Under the pieces are notes generated by a model. That model did not search any database. It was not told where the DNA came from and was given only the letters and a program-made list of their open reading frames with translations. The position numbers and the translations under genes are program-made. From Opitutia bacterium (GTDB lineage Bacteria > Verrucomicrobiota > Verrucomicrobiia > Opitutales > Opitutaceae), in contig JACPIT010000005.1 of the NCBI GenBank assembly GCA_016187945.1, forward strand, positions 496,001 through 560,000: 64,000 nt of DNA, written 5' to 3'. Below are positions 41,067 to 50,563 of this stretch, in pieces (within the stretch, counting starts at the first letter, position 1; each line of letters opens with the position of its first letter).

Positions 41067-42302
41067 TCAGTAGAGCAACCGCGCGCGGATCGTGCCGGGG
41101 ACGGTCGAGAGTTCGTCGATCGCGACCTCGGAGGCACCGGCGTCGACGTCCATGACGAGGTAGCCGATGTGCTCGTTGGTCTGCAGGTATTGCGCGGAAA
41201 TGTTCACGCCACGCTTGGAAAATTTTTCGTTCACGTGCGCGAGGACGCCCGGGACGTTTCTGTGCACGTGCAGCAGGCGCGACTTGCCGGTGCCGGCGTG
41301 CTCGGGGAGCGTGACCTCGGGGAAATTCACCGCGGTGACGCTCGAGCCGTTGTCGGAGTAGCGCACGAGCTTCTCGGCGACCTCGGTGCCGATGTTGGCC
41401 TGCGCCTCGATCGTGGAGCCGCCGATGTGCGGGGTGAGGATGACGTTGTCGAACTTGCGCAGCGGCGAGACGAATTCCTCGTCGTTGCCCTTCGGTTCGA
41501 CGGGGAAGACGTCGATGGCGGCGCCGCCGAGATGTTTTTTCTCGAGCGCTTCAGCGAGGGCATCGATGTCGACGACGGTGCCGCGGGCGGCGTTGATGAG
41601 GTGCGCGCCCTTCTTCATGTGGGCGAGCTGCGCGCGGCCGATCATGTTTTTCGTCGAGGGCGTTTCCGGAACGTGCAGCGACACGACGTCGGACTCGGCG
41701 AGGAGCTGGCTCAGCTTCGAGACGGCCTTGGCGTTGCCGAGCGGGAGCTTGCCCTCGATGTCGTAGAAAATCACGCGCATGCCCATGTGCTCGGCGAGAA
41801 TGCTGACCTGCGTGCCGATGTGGCCGTAGCCGATCACGCCGAGCGTCTTGCCGCGGACTTCGACGCTGCCCTCGGCGCTCTTCGACCAGCCGCCGCGATG
41901 CACGAGCGCGTTTTTGTCGGGGATGCCGCGCAACAGCATGATCGCTTCGCCGACGACGAGCTCGGCGACGCTGCGGGTGTTGGAGTAGGGGGCGTTGAAA
42001 ACCGGGATGCCGCGCAGCGCGGCGGACTTGAGGTCGACCTGGTTGGTGCCGATGCAGAAGCAGCCGATCGAGGCGAGTTTCGGCGCGGCCTCGAGCATCT
42101 CGGCGGTCATGTCGGTGCGCGAGCGGATGCCGAGGAAGTGCACGTCCTTCAGCGCGGCCTTGAGCGCGTCGCCGGTGAGGGATTTCGGGAGCGTCTTGAC
42201 CGACGAGTAGCCGCTGGCTTCGAGAACATCGACGGCATTTTGGTGAATGCCTTCGAGGAGCAGAACCTTGATGCGGCGTTTGTCGAAGGAGTGCTTTTGC
42301 AT
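41067..42302 (-). CDS. serA: D-3-phosphoglycerate dehydrogenase
   Basis: This 411-residue enzyme starts serine synthesis by oxidising 3-phosphoglycerate with NAD. It matches the E. coli-type SerA in length and order: a substrate domain with IRSRTDMTAEML, an NAD-binding motif VIGYGHIGTQVSILAEHMGM, the catalytic region NAARGTVVDIDALAEAL and TPHIGGSTIEAQ (catalytic His), and a C-terminal ACT domain (LLHVHRNVPGVLAHVNEKFS) that usually gives feedback inhibition by serine. The ATG at 42302 aligns with the E. coli start (MQKHSFDK). It is divergent from the cyclase gene. Confidence 0.95.
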   Translation of the reverse strand: MQKHSFDKRRIKVLLLEGIHQNAVDVLEASGYSSVKTLPKSLTGDALKAALKDVHFLGIRSRTDMTAEMLEAAPKLASIGCFCIGTNQVDLKSAALRGIPVFNAPYSNTRSVAELVVGEAIMLLRGIPDKNALVHRGGWSKSAEGSVEVRGKTLGVIGYGHIGTQVSILAEHMGMRVIFYDIEGKLPLGNAKAVSKLSQLLAESDVVSLHVPETPSTKNMIGRAQLAHMKKGAHLINAARGTVVDIDALAEALEKKHLGGAAIDVFPVEPKGNDEEFVSPLRKFDNVILTPHIGGSTIEAQANIGTEVAEKLVRYSDNGSSVTAVNFPEVTLPEHAGTGKSRLLHVHRNVPGVLAHVNEKFSKRGVNISAQYLQTNEHIGYLVMDVDAGASEVAIDELSTVPGTIRARLLY

Positions 42303-42531
42303 GAGGGAGGGCAGGGTCGTCGCGAACCGAGCGGCCGGCAAGGCCGTCTTGTGTCACGCGAGCCGGAGCCGGGCGCGGCGCCCGTCCGTCCGGGCGCCGT
42401 CGCGCGCCGGGGGAAAAAGGCGAGTCGCTCCGCCTCCGGTCGCCGAAGCGGGGACAGAAAGCGGACAATATCTGCGCAGCCTTGGCGCTTGCCCAGCGAC
42501 GGGGCGGACGGGGATTTTTTCCGGTGTTCAC

Positions 42532-44619
42532 GTGAGGAATCCGCGCCCCACCCCCGTGTCTTTGGGCTCCCGGGCGATCGTCTGGACCGCCATCGCAGCG
42601 GCATGTTTCTTTGCGACGCCGTGGACGTGGCTGCGGCATTGGGAGGCGGACACGGTGGACTTCCGGCTGCAACTGCGGGGCGTCGCGGCGGACACGGTTC
42701 CGGTGGTGCTGGTGAGCATCGAGGATTCGAGTTTCACGATCGCCGAGCGAGCTCCGGCCGAGGCCGCGCGCGCATCGGTGTTGGCGCGCATGGGCCGACC
42801 GTGGCCGTGGGACCGGCGTGTGTTCGCGGCGGTGCTCGACCAACTCGCCCGCGCCGGCGCGCGCGCGGTGGCGTTTGACGTCGTATTCACGGCGGAGACG
42901 GCGGGCGATCCGGAGTTCGCCGCGGCGCTCGCGGCGTCGCCGGTGCCGGTCGTGCTGTCGCGGCAATACGTCGTCGCCGACACGCTCGAAGGCGAACGCA
43001 GCGTCACGTCGATCGAGCCGCGCGCGATGTTCGCCGATGCAGCGCCGCAGGTGAGTGCCGGCTACGCGAACATTTGGCCCGACGACGACGGTGTTGTGCG
43101 CGAGACACGGCTCGCGCTCGCGCCGGGCGAACTGCTCGGCGATGCATCAGGCGGCAACGCGGCCGAACCGTCGTTCGCGCTCGCGGTCGCGCGTGCGTTG
43201 CGAACCGATCCCTCCGCGGGCGCGCGCGCGGAGCTCATCAATTATCTCGGTCCAGACGGCACGATTCCGCGCGTGCCGATCGAAAACCTCTTTCTCGAGG
43301 ACCGCTGGAACGGCTCGCTGCTCGCGCGCGGCGAGTTTTTCCGCGACCGGATCGTCGTGGTCGGGCCGTGGTCGGAGTTGCGGTTCAAGGACTACCACGC
43401 CACGCCGTTCGGCATGATGGCCGGAGCCGAACTGCAGGCCAACCTCATCGCGTCGCTCGTCGGGCGCGGCCTCCTCTGGGCGACTCCGCCGTGGGTCGGC
43501 TGGCTGGCGGTGGGGATCGCGGCGGCGCTGGCGGGAGTGATCTGTCTGCGCGCGGCGGGCGCGGTGCGACAGGCGTTCACGTTGCTGGCCGTGCTCGGGG
43601 CGTGGCTGGCGCTCGCTCAAGTCACGCTGATCGCGAGCGGCGGCCTCGTGCCGGTGGCGGCTCCTTCGCTGGCGCTGGTGACGGCGGGCATTGGCGGCAT
43701 CGCCGTGCGCTACGCCGGCGAACAACGCCAGCGACGCCGGCTGCGGACGCTGCTGGGCAGCTACGTGTCGGAGCAAATCGCCGAGGTGATCGTGCGCCAG
43801 CCGGAGTCGCTCGCGGCGGCCATGCGCGGCGAGCGCCGGCCGGTGACGGTGTTGTTCTCCGACCTGCGCGGGTTCACGCGCCTCTCGGAAGAGCGGCCGG
43901 CGGCGGACCTCGTCGCGCAGCTCAACGAGTATTTTCACGCGACCGTCGACGGCATCCTCGCCGAAGGCGGCACCGTGCAAAAATTCATCGGTGACGCCAT
44001 CCTCGCCGTCTGGGGCGACACGCATTCGGCGGGCGAGGCGGTCGACGCGGAGCGCGCCGTCGCCGCGGCGCTGGCGATGGACGAAGCGCTCGCGCGCCTC
44101 AACGTCGAGTGGGCGCGTCGCCCCGATCGCGTGCCGTTGCGCATGGGCGTGGGGCTGCAGCATGGTCTCGTCACCGTCGGCAACATTGGTCATCCTCGGC
44201 GCATGGAATTTGGCGTGCTCGGCGACGCGGTGAACACCGCCTCGCGCCTCGAGGGCGCGACGAAGCACCTCGGCCTGCCGCTGCTCGTGGGCGAGCCGGT
44301 GGCGCGGCTGGCGGCGGGGCGTTTCCGTTTCGCGTTCGTCGCGCGCCTGCGGCTCGCCGGCCGCGCGGCGCCGGTGGAGGTGTTCACGCCGGTCGGCCGC
44401 GCCGACGAGCCCGAGCCATTGTGGCAAAATGGTTACCCAAAAGCCGTCGCGTTGCTGCAGGCCGGCGAATTCGCTGCGGCGCGAGCGAGCTTTGCCGCTC
44501 TCGCCCCCGACGCGCCGCGCGCGCGCGAGCTGGTCGCGTTTCAGGCCCAACGGGCCGACGCGCTGGCCGCGCGCCCGCCGTCGTCGTGGGACGGCACGCT
44601 CCGCCTCGAAGAAAAATGA
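42532..44619 (+). CDS. CHASE2-domain adenylate/guanylate cyclase
   Basis: This 695-residue membrane protein begins with a membrane helix (AIVWTAIAAACFFATPW), then an extracytoplasmic CHASE2 sensor domain (residues about 45-300), three membrane helices and a class III nucleotide cyclase domain. Catalytic features are the metal-binding Asp in TVLFSDLRGFTRLSE, GGTVQKFIGDAILAVWGD and NTASRLEGATKHL. It should make cAMP (or cGMP) on an external signal. The start is uncertain: the ORF is open far upstream into serA antisense, and a GTG at 42532 or at 42559 is plausible. Its stop overlaps the FecR-like gene as ATGA. Confidence 0.9.
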   Translation: MRNPRPTPVSLGSRAIVWTAIAAACFFATPWTWLRHWEADTVDFRLQLRGVAADTVPVVLVSIEDSSFTIAERAPAEAARASVLARMGRPWPWDRRVFAAVLDQLARAGARAVAFDVVFTAETAGDPEFAAALAASPVPVVLSRQYVVADTLEGERSVTSIEPRAMFADAAPQVSAGYANIWPDDDGVVRETRLALAPGELLGDASGGNAAEPSFALAVARALRTDPSAGARAELINYLGPDGTIPRVPIENLFLEDRWNGSLLARGEFFRDRIVVVGPWSELRFKDYHATPFGMMAGAELQANLIASLVGRGLLWATPPWVGWLAVGIAAALAGVICLRAAGAVRQAFTLLAVLGAWLALAQVTLIASGGLVPVAAPSLALVTAGIGGIAVRYAGEQRQRRRLRTLLGSYVSEQIAEVIVRQPESLAAAMRGERRPVTVLFSDLRGFTRLSEERPAADLVAQLNEYFHATVDGILAEGGTVQKFIGDAILAVWGDTHSAGEAVDAERAVAAALAMDEALARLNVEWARRPDRVPLRMGVGLQHGLVTVGNIGHPRRMEFGVLGDAVNTASRLEGATKHLGLPLLVGEPVARLAAGRFRFAFVARLRLAGRAAPVEVFTPVGRADEPEPLWQNGYPKAVALLQAGEFAAARASFAALAPDAPRARELVAFQAQRADALAARPPSSWDGTLRLEEK

Positions 44620-46457
44620 ACCTCCTCTCCGTCATGAAAACCGCCCCCTGCCTCGGGTTTCTCGTGCTCGCGTCTGCGTTGTCCGCGGCGCCGCTGGTGC
44701 TGGACCATTCCACCGTCACCGAAGTCGTCAATCAGGTCGACCGCATCACCGTGCCGACGGAGACGGTGGCGCCCGCCGTCGTGCAGATGGAGCTGCGCGC
44801 GCCCGATCGCCTGCGCACGGGACGCGAGTCGCGCGCCGAGCTCCGCGCGGAGGACGGCACGATCACGCGCGTCGGCGCGAACACGCTCTTCGCCTTCGAC
44901 CCGCGCGGGCGCGAGCTGCGCCTCGATCGCGGCAGCCTCTTGTTTCATTCCCCGACCGGCAAGGGCGGCGGCACGATCCGCACGTCGTCGGCCTCGGCCA
45001 CCGTGCTCGGCACGACGCTCATCGCCGCGACCACGCCCGACGGCGGCTACAAGCTTCTCGTGCTCGAGGGACGCGCCGAGGTGAAATTCGCCTCGGGCAA
45101 CGCGCTCCAGCTCGAGGCGGGCCAACTCACGTTCGTGCGCCCCGGCGCCGGCGGCATCGGCGTGCCGGGACCGATCGTGCCGTTCGACCTCGCGCGGCAG
45201 GTGAAGGGCTCGAAACTCGTCCAGGGTTTCTCGCGGCCTCTGCCGTCGCAGGCGCGCATCGACCGCGCGATCCAGACGCAGGGCAAGGCCGTGGGTCTCG
45301 GCCGCTACGTCACGACCGGCTTCCTCGTCTTCGCCGCCAGCAGTGAGACGCAGGTGAGCGGCATCGAGACGGCCGGCCCCGACGCCGACAACAACCTCGT
45401 CGGCGAGTTCACCGCCGCGCAACGCCTCGCGCTCAACACCTCCACGACGCTCTCCACGCCCACGTTGCCCGAGGCGCGCCTCTTCCGCTCGCCGCTGCTC
45501 GTGCCGAAGAGCGAGAGCCCGTTCCTCAACAGCCAATCCGACACGCTCCTCACCGGCTTGCTCGCCGACACGCTGACGATCACCACGCCGACGCTCAGCC
45601 TCGCGACCTGGGGCGGCCCGGCGGATTTTCAACTCGTCGGGAAACAAAGCATCGATGTGACCGGTTCGCTCCGGTTCACCGATCTCGGCAACGTGAGCTA
45701 CCTGCGCTTCTTCAGCCCGCGCGTGAATCTGCCGTCCAGCGGCACGATCTCGGCCACGTTCACGAGCGCGACGCCCGGCACGTTCTACTTCGACACCGAC
45801 GAGACGTTCACGCTCGGCGCCGTCACGTTCGAGTCGCACGGCGGCGGCGTCATCCTCCAATCGCACAGCGGCGACGTCGTGCTCGACGGCACGATCTTCC
45901 ACTCCGACTCGCCCATCGGCGCGCTCGCCACCGTGGCCGGCGCAGTGAACCTCGATTCCCGCGTCGGCAACGTCACCGTAACCCGCTCGCTCGTCGACGC
46001 GCCCGGCGGCGCCTTCGCGATCTCGGGTGCCGCCGGCGTCACGATCCGCCAGTCGACCTTCGCGCTCGGCGGCAATTTCTGGGCCGACTCCGGCAAGTCG
46101 CTCACGTTCGACACGCTGACGTTCACCGCGCCCGCCGGCAGCGTTTTCCAAGGCACGGGCAACGACACGATCACGGCGCGCGCGCTGGATTTCCGCGCCT
46201 TCGCCGAGGTCAACCTCGGCGCCCGCACGCTCGTGCTCGAGTCGGTGCACTTCGCCGCCGGCACGACGGTGCGCCTCGTCAGCGAAAACGGCCTGCTCGC
46301 GCCCAACCCGAACACCGGCGCGGCCGCCGCGACCGGTTACGTGAACTTCATCCGCGACGTCACCTACGCCGACAAGCCCGCGCAGGACTTCGTGCCCGTC
46401 GCCGCCGGCGGCACCGGCGCGCAGCCCGCCGCGATCCAAATCTCCAAGCCCAACTGA
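44616..46457 (+). CDS. Exported FecR-domain protein with beta-helix-like C terminus
   Basis: This 613-residue protein has a signal peptide (APCLGFLVLASALSAAP). Residues about 60-170 form a FecR-like domain (RLRTGRESRAELRAEDGTIT; GSLLFHSPTGKGGGTIRTSS; GTTLIAATTPDGGYKLLVLE). The C-terminal half is Thr/Ser/Gly-rich, with short strands repeated at similar spacing (GDVVLDGTIFHSDSP; GNVTVTRSLVD; AGVTIRQSTFALG), like filamentous right-handed beta-helix proteins. It is probably periplasmic or surface-located. It is coupled to a CHASE2 cyclase upstream (ATGA) and followed after 11 bases by an outer-membrane protein. ATG 44634 is an alternative start. Confidence 0.85.
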   Translation: MNLLSVMKTAPCLGFLVLASALSAAPLVLDHSTVTEVVNQVDRITVPTETVAPAVVQMELRAPDRLRTGRESRAELRAEDGTITRVGANTLFAFDPRGRELRLDRGSLLFHSPTGKGGGTIRTSSASATVLGTTLIAATTPDGGYKLLVLEGRAEVKFASGNALQLEAGQLTFVRPGAGGIGVPGPIVPFDLARQVKGSKLVQGFSRPLPSQARIDRAIQTQGKAVGLGRYVTTGFLVFAASSETQVSGIETAGPDADNNLVGEFTAAQRLALNTSTTLSTPTLPEARLFRSPLLVPKSESPFLNSQSDTLLTGLLADTLTITTPTLSLATWGGPADFQLVGKQSIDVTGSLRFTDLGNVSYLRFFSPRVNLPSSGTISATFTSATPGTFYFDTDETFTLGAVTFESHGGGVILQSHSGDVVLDGTIFHSDSPIGALATVAGAVNLDSRVGNVTVTRSLVDAPGGAFAISGAAGVTIRQSTFALGGNFWADSGKSLTFDTLTFTAPAGSVFQGTGNDTITARALDFRAFAEVNLGARTLVLESVHFAAGTTVRLVSENGLLAPNPNTGAAAATGYVNFIRDVTYADKPAQDFVPVAAGGTGAQPAAIQISKPN

Positions 46458-46468
46458 ACGCGTCCGCG

Positions 46469-47431
46469 ATGAAACCGCTCTTCCGTTCCGCTTCCGTTCT
46501 TCTCTCGCTCGCGGCCGCCGCGCTGCCGCTCGCCGCCCGCGCTGCCACGCCCGCCGAGCGTCCGTCCGCCACCGCGGTTGAAGAAATTTACCGCGGCGAA
46601 CTCGACGACACCGGCCCGCAATACCTGCTCCAGCCCGCGGCGGGACGCCCCACGCGTTTCACGCTGTGGTCGCGCGCCGACGCCTCGTGGACCGACAACG
46701 CCACCTTTACCGAGACCAATCCGGGCGAGACAACCGTGTCCTCGTTCCAACTCGGCGGTGACGTGCGCTGCCTCGAACGCACGATCGCCGACGGCAAACT
46801 CCGGCTCGTCGCCGGCGCCCACGGACAGATTTTCCGCTACGGCTTCGCGAGCGACGACGACCGCGTGATCGATTACCTTCAGGTCGATCGCAACAACTTC
46901 GACCTGCTCGGCGCGCATCTCCGCGCCACGTGGCAACGCGGCCCGTGGCTCGCTGCCAGCTCGCTCCAAGGCACGTTGCTGCACAACCGCAGCGCCGGCC
47001 GCACCTTTTACCACGAGCTCGCGTGGGACGCCGCGCTCTACCGCCAGTGGAGCGTCGCCGGCAAGGCGACCGTGCTCGTCGGCGCCGATCTCGCGCGCCG
47101 CTGGTCGACAACCGAGACCTACGGCCTCCTGCCGCGGAGTTGGAACGACCGCGCCGACGCCGGACTCACCGCGGCGTGGCGGCAACCGATCCGCGGCAAA
47201 CTCGCCTGGCGCGCCACCGCCCGCGTGCAAACGAGCGAATATCTGCACGCCGACCGTTCGCGCCGCGACGTCACCGGCTCACTCGGCGCTGAGCTGATCT
47301 ACACCTGGCGCGAGCGGTGCGATTTCCGCGTGTTCGTCAGCCACGAACGCCGCGACAGCACGGAGGCCGCCATCGCCGACTACGCCCGCTGGGAAGCCGG
47401 CGCCGGCGCCGGCGTGCGCTGGGAATTCTGA
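46469..47431 (+). CDS. Probable outer-membrane beta-barrel protein
   Basis: This 320-residue protein has a signal peptide (SVLLSLAAAALPLAARA) and then alternating strands with aromatic ends, ending in the C-terminal aromatic Phe (GAGVRWEF) expected of barrel proteins inserted by the Bam complex. Examples of strands are FTLWSRADASWTDNATF, LRATWQRGPWLAASSLQG and LAWRATARVQTSEYLH. It is the last gene of the cyclase-FecR operon. Its TGA stop is the first triplet of a 140-base dispersed repeat. Function is unknown; a porin-like or surface scaffold role is possible. Confidence 0.8.
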   Translation: MKPLFRSASVLLSLAAAALPLAARAATPAERPSATAVEEIYRGELDDTGPQYLLQPAAGRPTRFTLWSRADASWTDNATFTETNPGETTVSSFQLGGDVRCLERTIADGKLRLVAGAHGQIFRYGFASDDDRVIDYLQVDRNNFDLLGAHLRATWQRGPWLAASSLQGTLLHNRSAGRTFYHELAWDAALYRQWSVAGKATVLVGADLARRWSTTETYGLLPRSWNDRADAGLTAAWRQPIRGKLAWRATARVQTSEYLHADRSRRDVTGSLGAELIYTWRERCDFRVFVSHERRDSTEAAIADYARWEAGAGAGVRWEF

Positions 47432-47571
47432 GCCGGGATCATGCCGTTGCCTGTGGGCCAGCGAGCTTGCTCGCGCTCCTTGGGCGCCCGCCAGCGGGCT
47501 GGCCCACCCTCTCACTTTTCAGTCTTGGAATTTCGGAGGGAAATCGGGGCCAACTGCATGAGTCCGGCCGA
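47429..47571. repeat. Dispersed repeat of about 140 bases, copy B
   Basis: Nearly identical to the inverted copy at 14845-14987; mismatches are seen only near the far end. It starts TGAGCCGGGATCATGCC with the stop codon of the beta-barrel gene. Confidence 0.9.
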
Positions 47572-47804
47572 GGCGCGGCACGCCCGTTTTCAGTTTTTAG
47601 GGGCGCAGTCTTGCTGCGCCCTTCGCGCTTTCATGGGGTAGGGCGGGACCGCTGGGCCCGCCGCGAATACTATGCCACCGGCGCAGCGCGCCCAGCGGTC
47701 GCGCCCTACCTCTGGCTTCGTCGCCGACGTAACATCGGGGACCACCTCCTGCCGCTCGTGCGCGCACTTGCCAGCGCCGGGCGGATGCGTTGGCTCTCTC
47801 GCCG
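47572..47804. other. Intergenic stretch with further palindromes
   Basis: Contains an inverted pair with arms GTAGGGCGGGACCGCTGGGC and CGCCCAGCGGTCGCGCCCTA (47639-47706), the same family as one near 484-584. No gene is seen. With copy B of the 140-base repeat this fills a 373-base gap. Confidence 0.75.
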
Positions 47805-48278
47805 ATGCCCTCGAAACCCATCCCCGGCTCCAGCGGCGAAGTGCTCACGTGCCTGCCCTCGGCCTACGTGCCGCACGCGGCGACCGGCTTGCTGCACCTG
47901 CCGCGTTTCCTCGCGAAGGCGAAATACGTCAAGCAACACGGCGCGCTGCCGGCGAGCTACGCGAAGAACTACAAGCGCGGAATGGACCGCTTCCTTTGCC
48001 TGCATCTCGGCATCGACCCCGCCGCGGTCGAGAAAATCGTGTTCGAGTGCATCGACGCCGGCCTCGATGACGCGGAGCGCGACCGCCGCCTCCTCGCCCT
48101 TTTCCCCGCCGATCTGCGCGTCGCGAAATGGAACCGCGACTACGTGCAAAAAGGCATGACGCCGAGCGGCCGGGAGTTCTTGAACGAGGCGCTGACCAAC
48201 ATGGGCTGCGCCGACCGCGTCGAGCAGATCGTGAGCGTCGTGGACCTGATCGAATTCGACGAAGGCCGGATCGAGTAG
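47805..48278 (+). CDS. DUF5069-like protein
   Basis: This 157-residue soluble protein resembles the DUF5069 family: LLHLPRFLAKAKYVKQHGAL, YKRGMDRFLCLHLGI, and WNRDYVQKGMTPSGREFLNE. These proteins have no known function. There is no signal peptide. The ATG at 47805 gives a family-like start; an ATG 15 bases upstream would add five residues. It is isolated by repeats on both sides. Confidence 0.78.
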   Translation: MPSKPIPGSSGEVLTCLPSAYVPHAATGLLHLPRFLAKAKYVKQHGALPASYAKNYKRGMDRFLCLHLGIDPAAVEKIVFECIDAGLDDAERDRRLLALFPADLRVAKWNRDYVQKGMTPSGREFLNEALTNMGCADRVEQIVSVVDLIEFDEGRIE

Positions 48279-48638
48279 GCGCAGGCGCTCAAGGCCTGGA
48301 GATTTTCACACGAAGGAAGCGAAGGGAGCAAACAGGCGAGGCGCGCCTTCGCTTCCTTCGCGATCTTCGTGTGCAGTCCGAATCGGCGAGGTGGTCGCCG
48401 CTGTCCTCATGATGACGCGCACGTTCAAAACGGCACGCGCATCCTTGGCGTCGGCAGGATGCGCGGGCGCCACGCCTCTCGGATTTCTACACGAAGGCAG
48501 CGAAGAGAGCGAAGCGGAGGGAGGGTTCTTCGCTTCCTTCGCGATCTTCGTGAGCTCAAGCGTCCGTTCCGCGGCAACGGATCGTGCATGACATGCCCGC
48601 GGCTTGTGCGGGCGGGGGCGAGCGCCCACGGTCGCGGC
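48279..48638. other. Intergenic region with two related hairpins
   Basis: Two palindromes of one family lie in this 360-base gap: 48307-48374 (arms CACACGAAGGAAGCGAAGGG and CTTCCTTCGCGATCTTCGTG) and 48489-48553 (arms ACACGAAGGCAGCGAAGAGA and CTTCCTTCGCGATCTTCGTG). No gene is seen. Confidence 0.78.
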
Positions 48639-48962
48639 ATGGCTCTCCCCACGGAATTCAGCGGCGTCACGGTTCACACGAAGGCGAATGTCTATTTTGA
48701 CGGCAAAGTCGTCAGCCACACGGTGCTCCTGCCGGGCGGCGCGAAGAAGACGCTCGGGCTGATTTATCCCGGTTCGTATCATTTCGGCACCGGCGCGCCG
48801 GAGCGCATGGAGATCGTCGCGGGCGCTTGCCGTGTGCAGCTCGACGGAAGCGCGGATTGGAAAGATTACGCCGCCGGCACGTTCTTCGACGTCCCGGGCA
48901 AGTCGGGCTTCACGATCGAGGTCGCGGGCGGGCTCTGCGAATACATCTGCTCGTTCCTCTGA
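48639..48962 (+). CDS. ppnP: Pyrimidine/purine nucleoside phosphorylase PpnP
   Basis: This 107-residue cupin-type enzyme splits nucleosides with phosphate into base and ribose 1-phosphate. It follows the E. coli PpnP (YaiE) pattern: NVYFDGKVVSHTVLLPGGAK, YPGSYHFGTGAPERMEIVAG, DWKDYAAGTFFDVPGKSGF and the C-terminal GGLCEYICSFL. Length is slightly above the 94 residues of E. coli because of a longer N terminus. The ATG at 48639 lies directly before the domain. It precedes purB on the same strand, with a palindromic repeat in between. Confidence 0.93.
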   Translation: MALPTEFSGVTVHTKANVYFDGKVVSHTVLLPGGAKKTLGLIYPGSYHFGTGAPERMEIVAGACRVQLDGSADWKDYAAGTFFDVPGKSGFTIEVAGGLCEYICSFL

Positions 48963-48972
48963 GATCGTTGTA

Positions 48973-49043
48973 GGGCGTGCCGATCGGGAGGGCCCGCGTC
49001 CCCGCGGGCCGCTGCGGTCCGCGAGGACGCGGACCCTCCCGAT
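48973..49043. repeat. Palindrome between ppnP and purB
   Basis: The arms GATCGGGAGGGCCCGCGTCC and GGACGCGGACCCTCCCGATG are near-perfect inverted repeats with a GC-rich centre. Confidence 0.85.
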
Positions 49044-49114
49044 GAACGCCGCTTCCCCGCTGACAGGTTTTCCGCTGGCCACGTCCGGCGGCGCGCGTAA
49101 CGGTTCGCGAAGTC

Positions 49115-50563
49115 ATGTCCTCCGAAGCCGCCGCCACGCCCGCTCCCGCCGCCATCCCGAACGTCCTCGCCGAACGCTATGCATCGCCGGCGATGAAGGA
49201 GATCTGGTCGGCGCACGGGCGCATCCTGATCGAGCGCGATTACTGGATCGCGGTTATGAAGGCGCAGCGCGATCTCGGTGTGGCGATCCCGACCGAGGCG
49301 ATCCGCGACTACGAGCGCGTGAAGACCGAGGTGAACCTCGCGCGCATCGCCGAGCGCGAGCGCACGACGCTCCACGACGTCAAGGCGCGCATCGAGGAGT
49401 TTTCCGAGCTGGCGAAACGCCAGTTCATCCACCTCGGTCTCACCAGCCGCGATCTCACCGAGAACGTCGAACAACTCCAGGTTGCCCGCTCGCTGGAGTT
49501 GGTTCGCTTCAAGGCCGTCGCCGCGCTGCACCTGCTCGCGACGCGCGCCGCCGAGATGCGCGACGTGATGATCACCGGCCGCACGCACAACGTCCCGGCG
49601 CAGCCCACGACGCTCGGCAAGCGCCTCGCGATGTTCGGCCAGGAACTGCTCGTCGCGCACGCGCGCCTCGAGGATTTGATCGCGCGTTACCCGGTGCGCG
49701 GCCTGAAGGGCGCCGTCGGCACGCAGCTCGACCAGCTCACGCTCCTCGGCGGCGATGCCGCGAAGGTCGACCAGCTCGAGGCGCGCATCGTGAAGCACCT
49801 TGGTTTCAAGGCCTCGCTCGGCGCCGTCGGCCAGGTTTACCCGCGTTCGCTGGATTTCGATGTCGTCAGTGCGCTGCACCAGGTCGGCGCGGCGGCCGCG
49901 AGCTGCTGCACGACGCTGCGGCTCATGGCCGGCGCGGGCCTGCTCACGGAAGGTTTTCAGGAAGGTCAGGTCGGCTCGTCCGCGATGCCGCACAAGGTCA
50001 ACGCGCGGAATTGCGAGCGCGTGTGCGGTTTTTCCACGATCCTCAGCGGCTACGTCACGATGACGGCGAACCTCGCCGGCCACCAGTGGAACGAGGGCGA
50101 CGTGTCGTGCTCGGTCGTGCGCCGCGTGGCGCTGCCGGACGCGTTCTTCGCGATCGACGGGCTGTTCGAAACTTACCTGACGATTCTGCGGCAGATGGAA
50201 ATCTTCCCCGCCGCCATCGCGGTCGAGAACGAGCGCAACCTGCCGTTCCTCGCCACGACGACGATCCTGATGGAAGCCGTGAAGAACGGCGCCGGCCGCG
50301 AGACCGCGCATGAAGCGATCAAGCTCCACGCGCTCGCTGCCGCGAAGGCCCTGCGCTCCGGCGGCAACGCCGATCTGCTCGCCTTGCTCGCTGCCGATAA
50401 GAAAGTCGGCCTCGGCAAGAAGAAGCTCCAGGAAATCCTCGCGCAAAGCAGCCGCTTCGTCGGCGCCGCCCCGCACCAGGTCGACGAGTTCGTGGCGACG
50501 GTGAAACCGATCGCGAAACAGACCAAAGGCGCGGCGGATTACCGGCCGGGGAAGCTGCTGTGA
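49115..50563 (+). CDS. purB: Adenylosuccinate lyase
   Basis: This 482-residue enzyme acts twice in purine synthesis, cleaving SAICAR and adenylosuccinate with release of fumarate. The fumarase/lyase signature GSSAMPHKVNARNCE is present, with the catalytic Ser loop. HLGLTSRDLTENVEQ and TGRTHNVPAQPTTLGKR, carrying the other active-site residues, precede it. The length is normal. The ATG at 49115 gives a short Ala/Pro leader before the conserved ERYASPAMKEIWS. Confidence 0.95.
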   Translation: MSSEAAATPAPAAIPNVLAERYASPAMKEIWSAHGRILIERDYWIAVMKAQRDLGVAIPTEAIRDYERVKTEVNLARIAERERTTLHDVKARIEEFSELAKRQFIHLGLTSRDLTENVEQLQVARSLELVRFKAVAALHLLATRAAEMRDVMITGRTHNVPAQPTTLGKRLAMFGQELLVAHARLEDLIARYPVRGLKGAVGTQLDQLTLLGGDAAKVDQLEARIVKHLGFKASLGAVGQVYPRSLDFDVVSALHQVGAAAASCCTTLRLMAGAGLLTEGFQEGQVGSSAMPHKVNARNCERVCGFSTILSGYVTMTANLAGHQWNEGDVSCSVVRRVALPDAFFAIDGLFETYLTILRQMEIFPAAIAVENERNLPFLATTTILMEAVKNGAGRETAHEAIKLHALAAAKALRSGGNADLLALLAADKKVGLGKKKLQEILAQSSRFVGAAPHQVDEFVATVKPIAKQTKGAADYRPGKLL

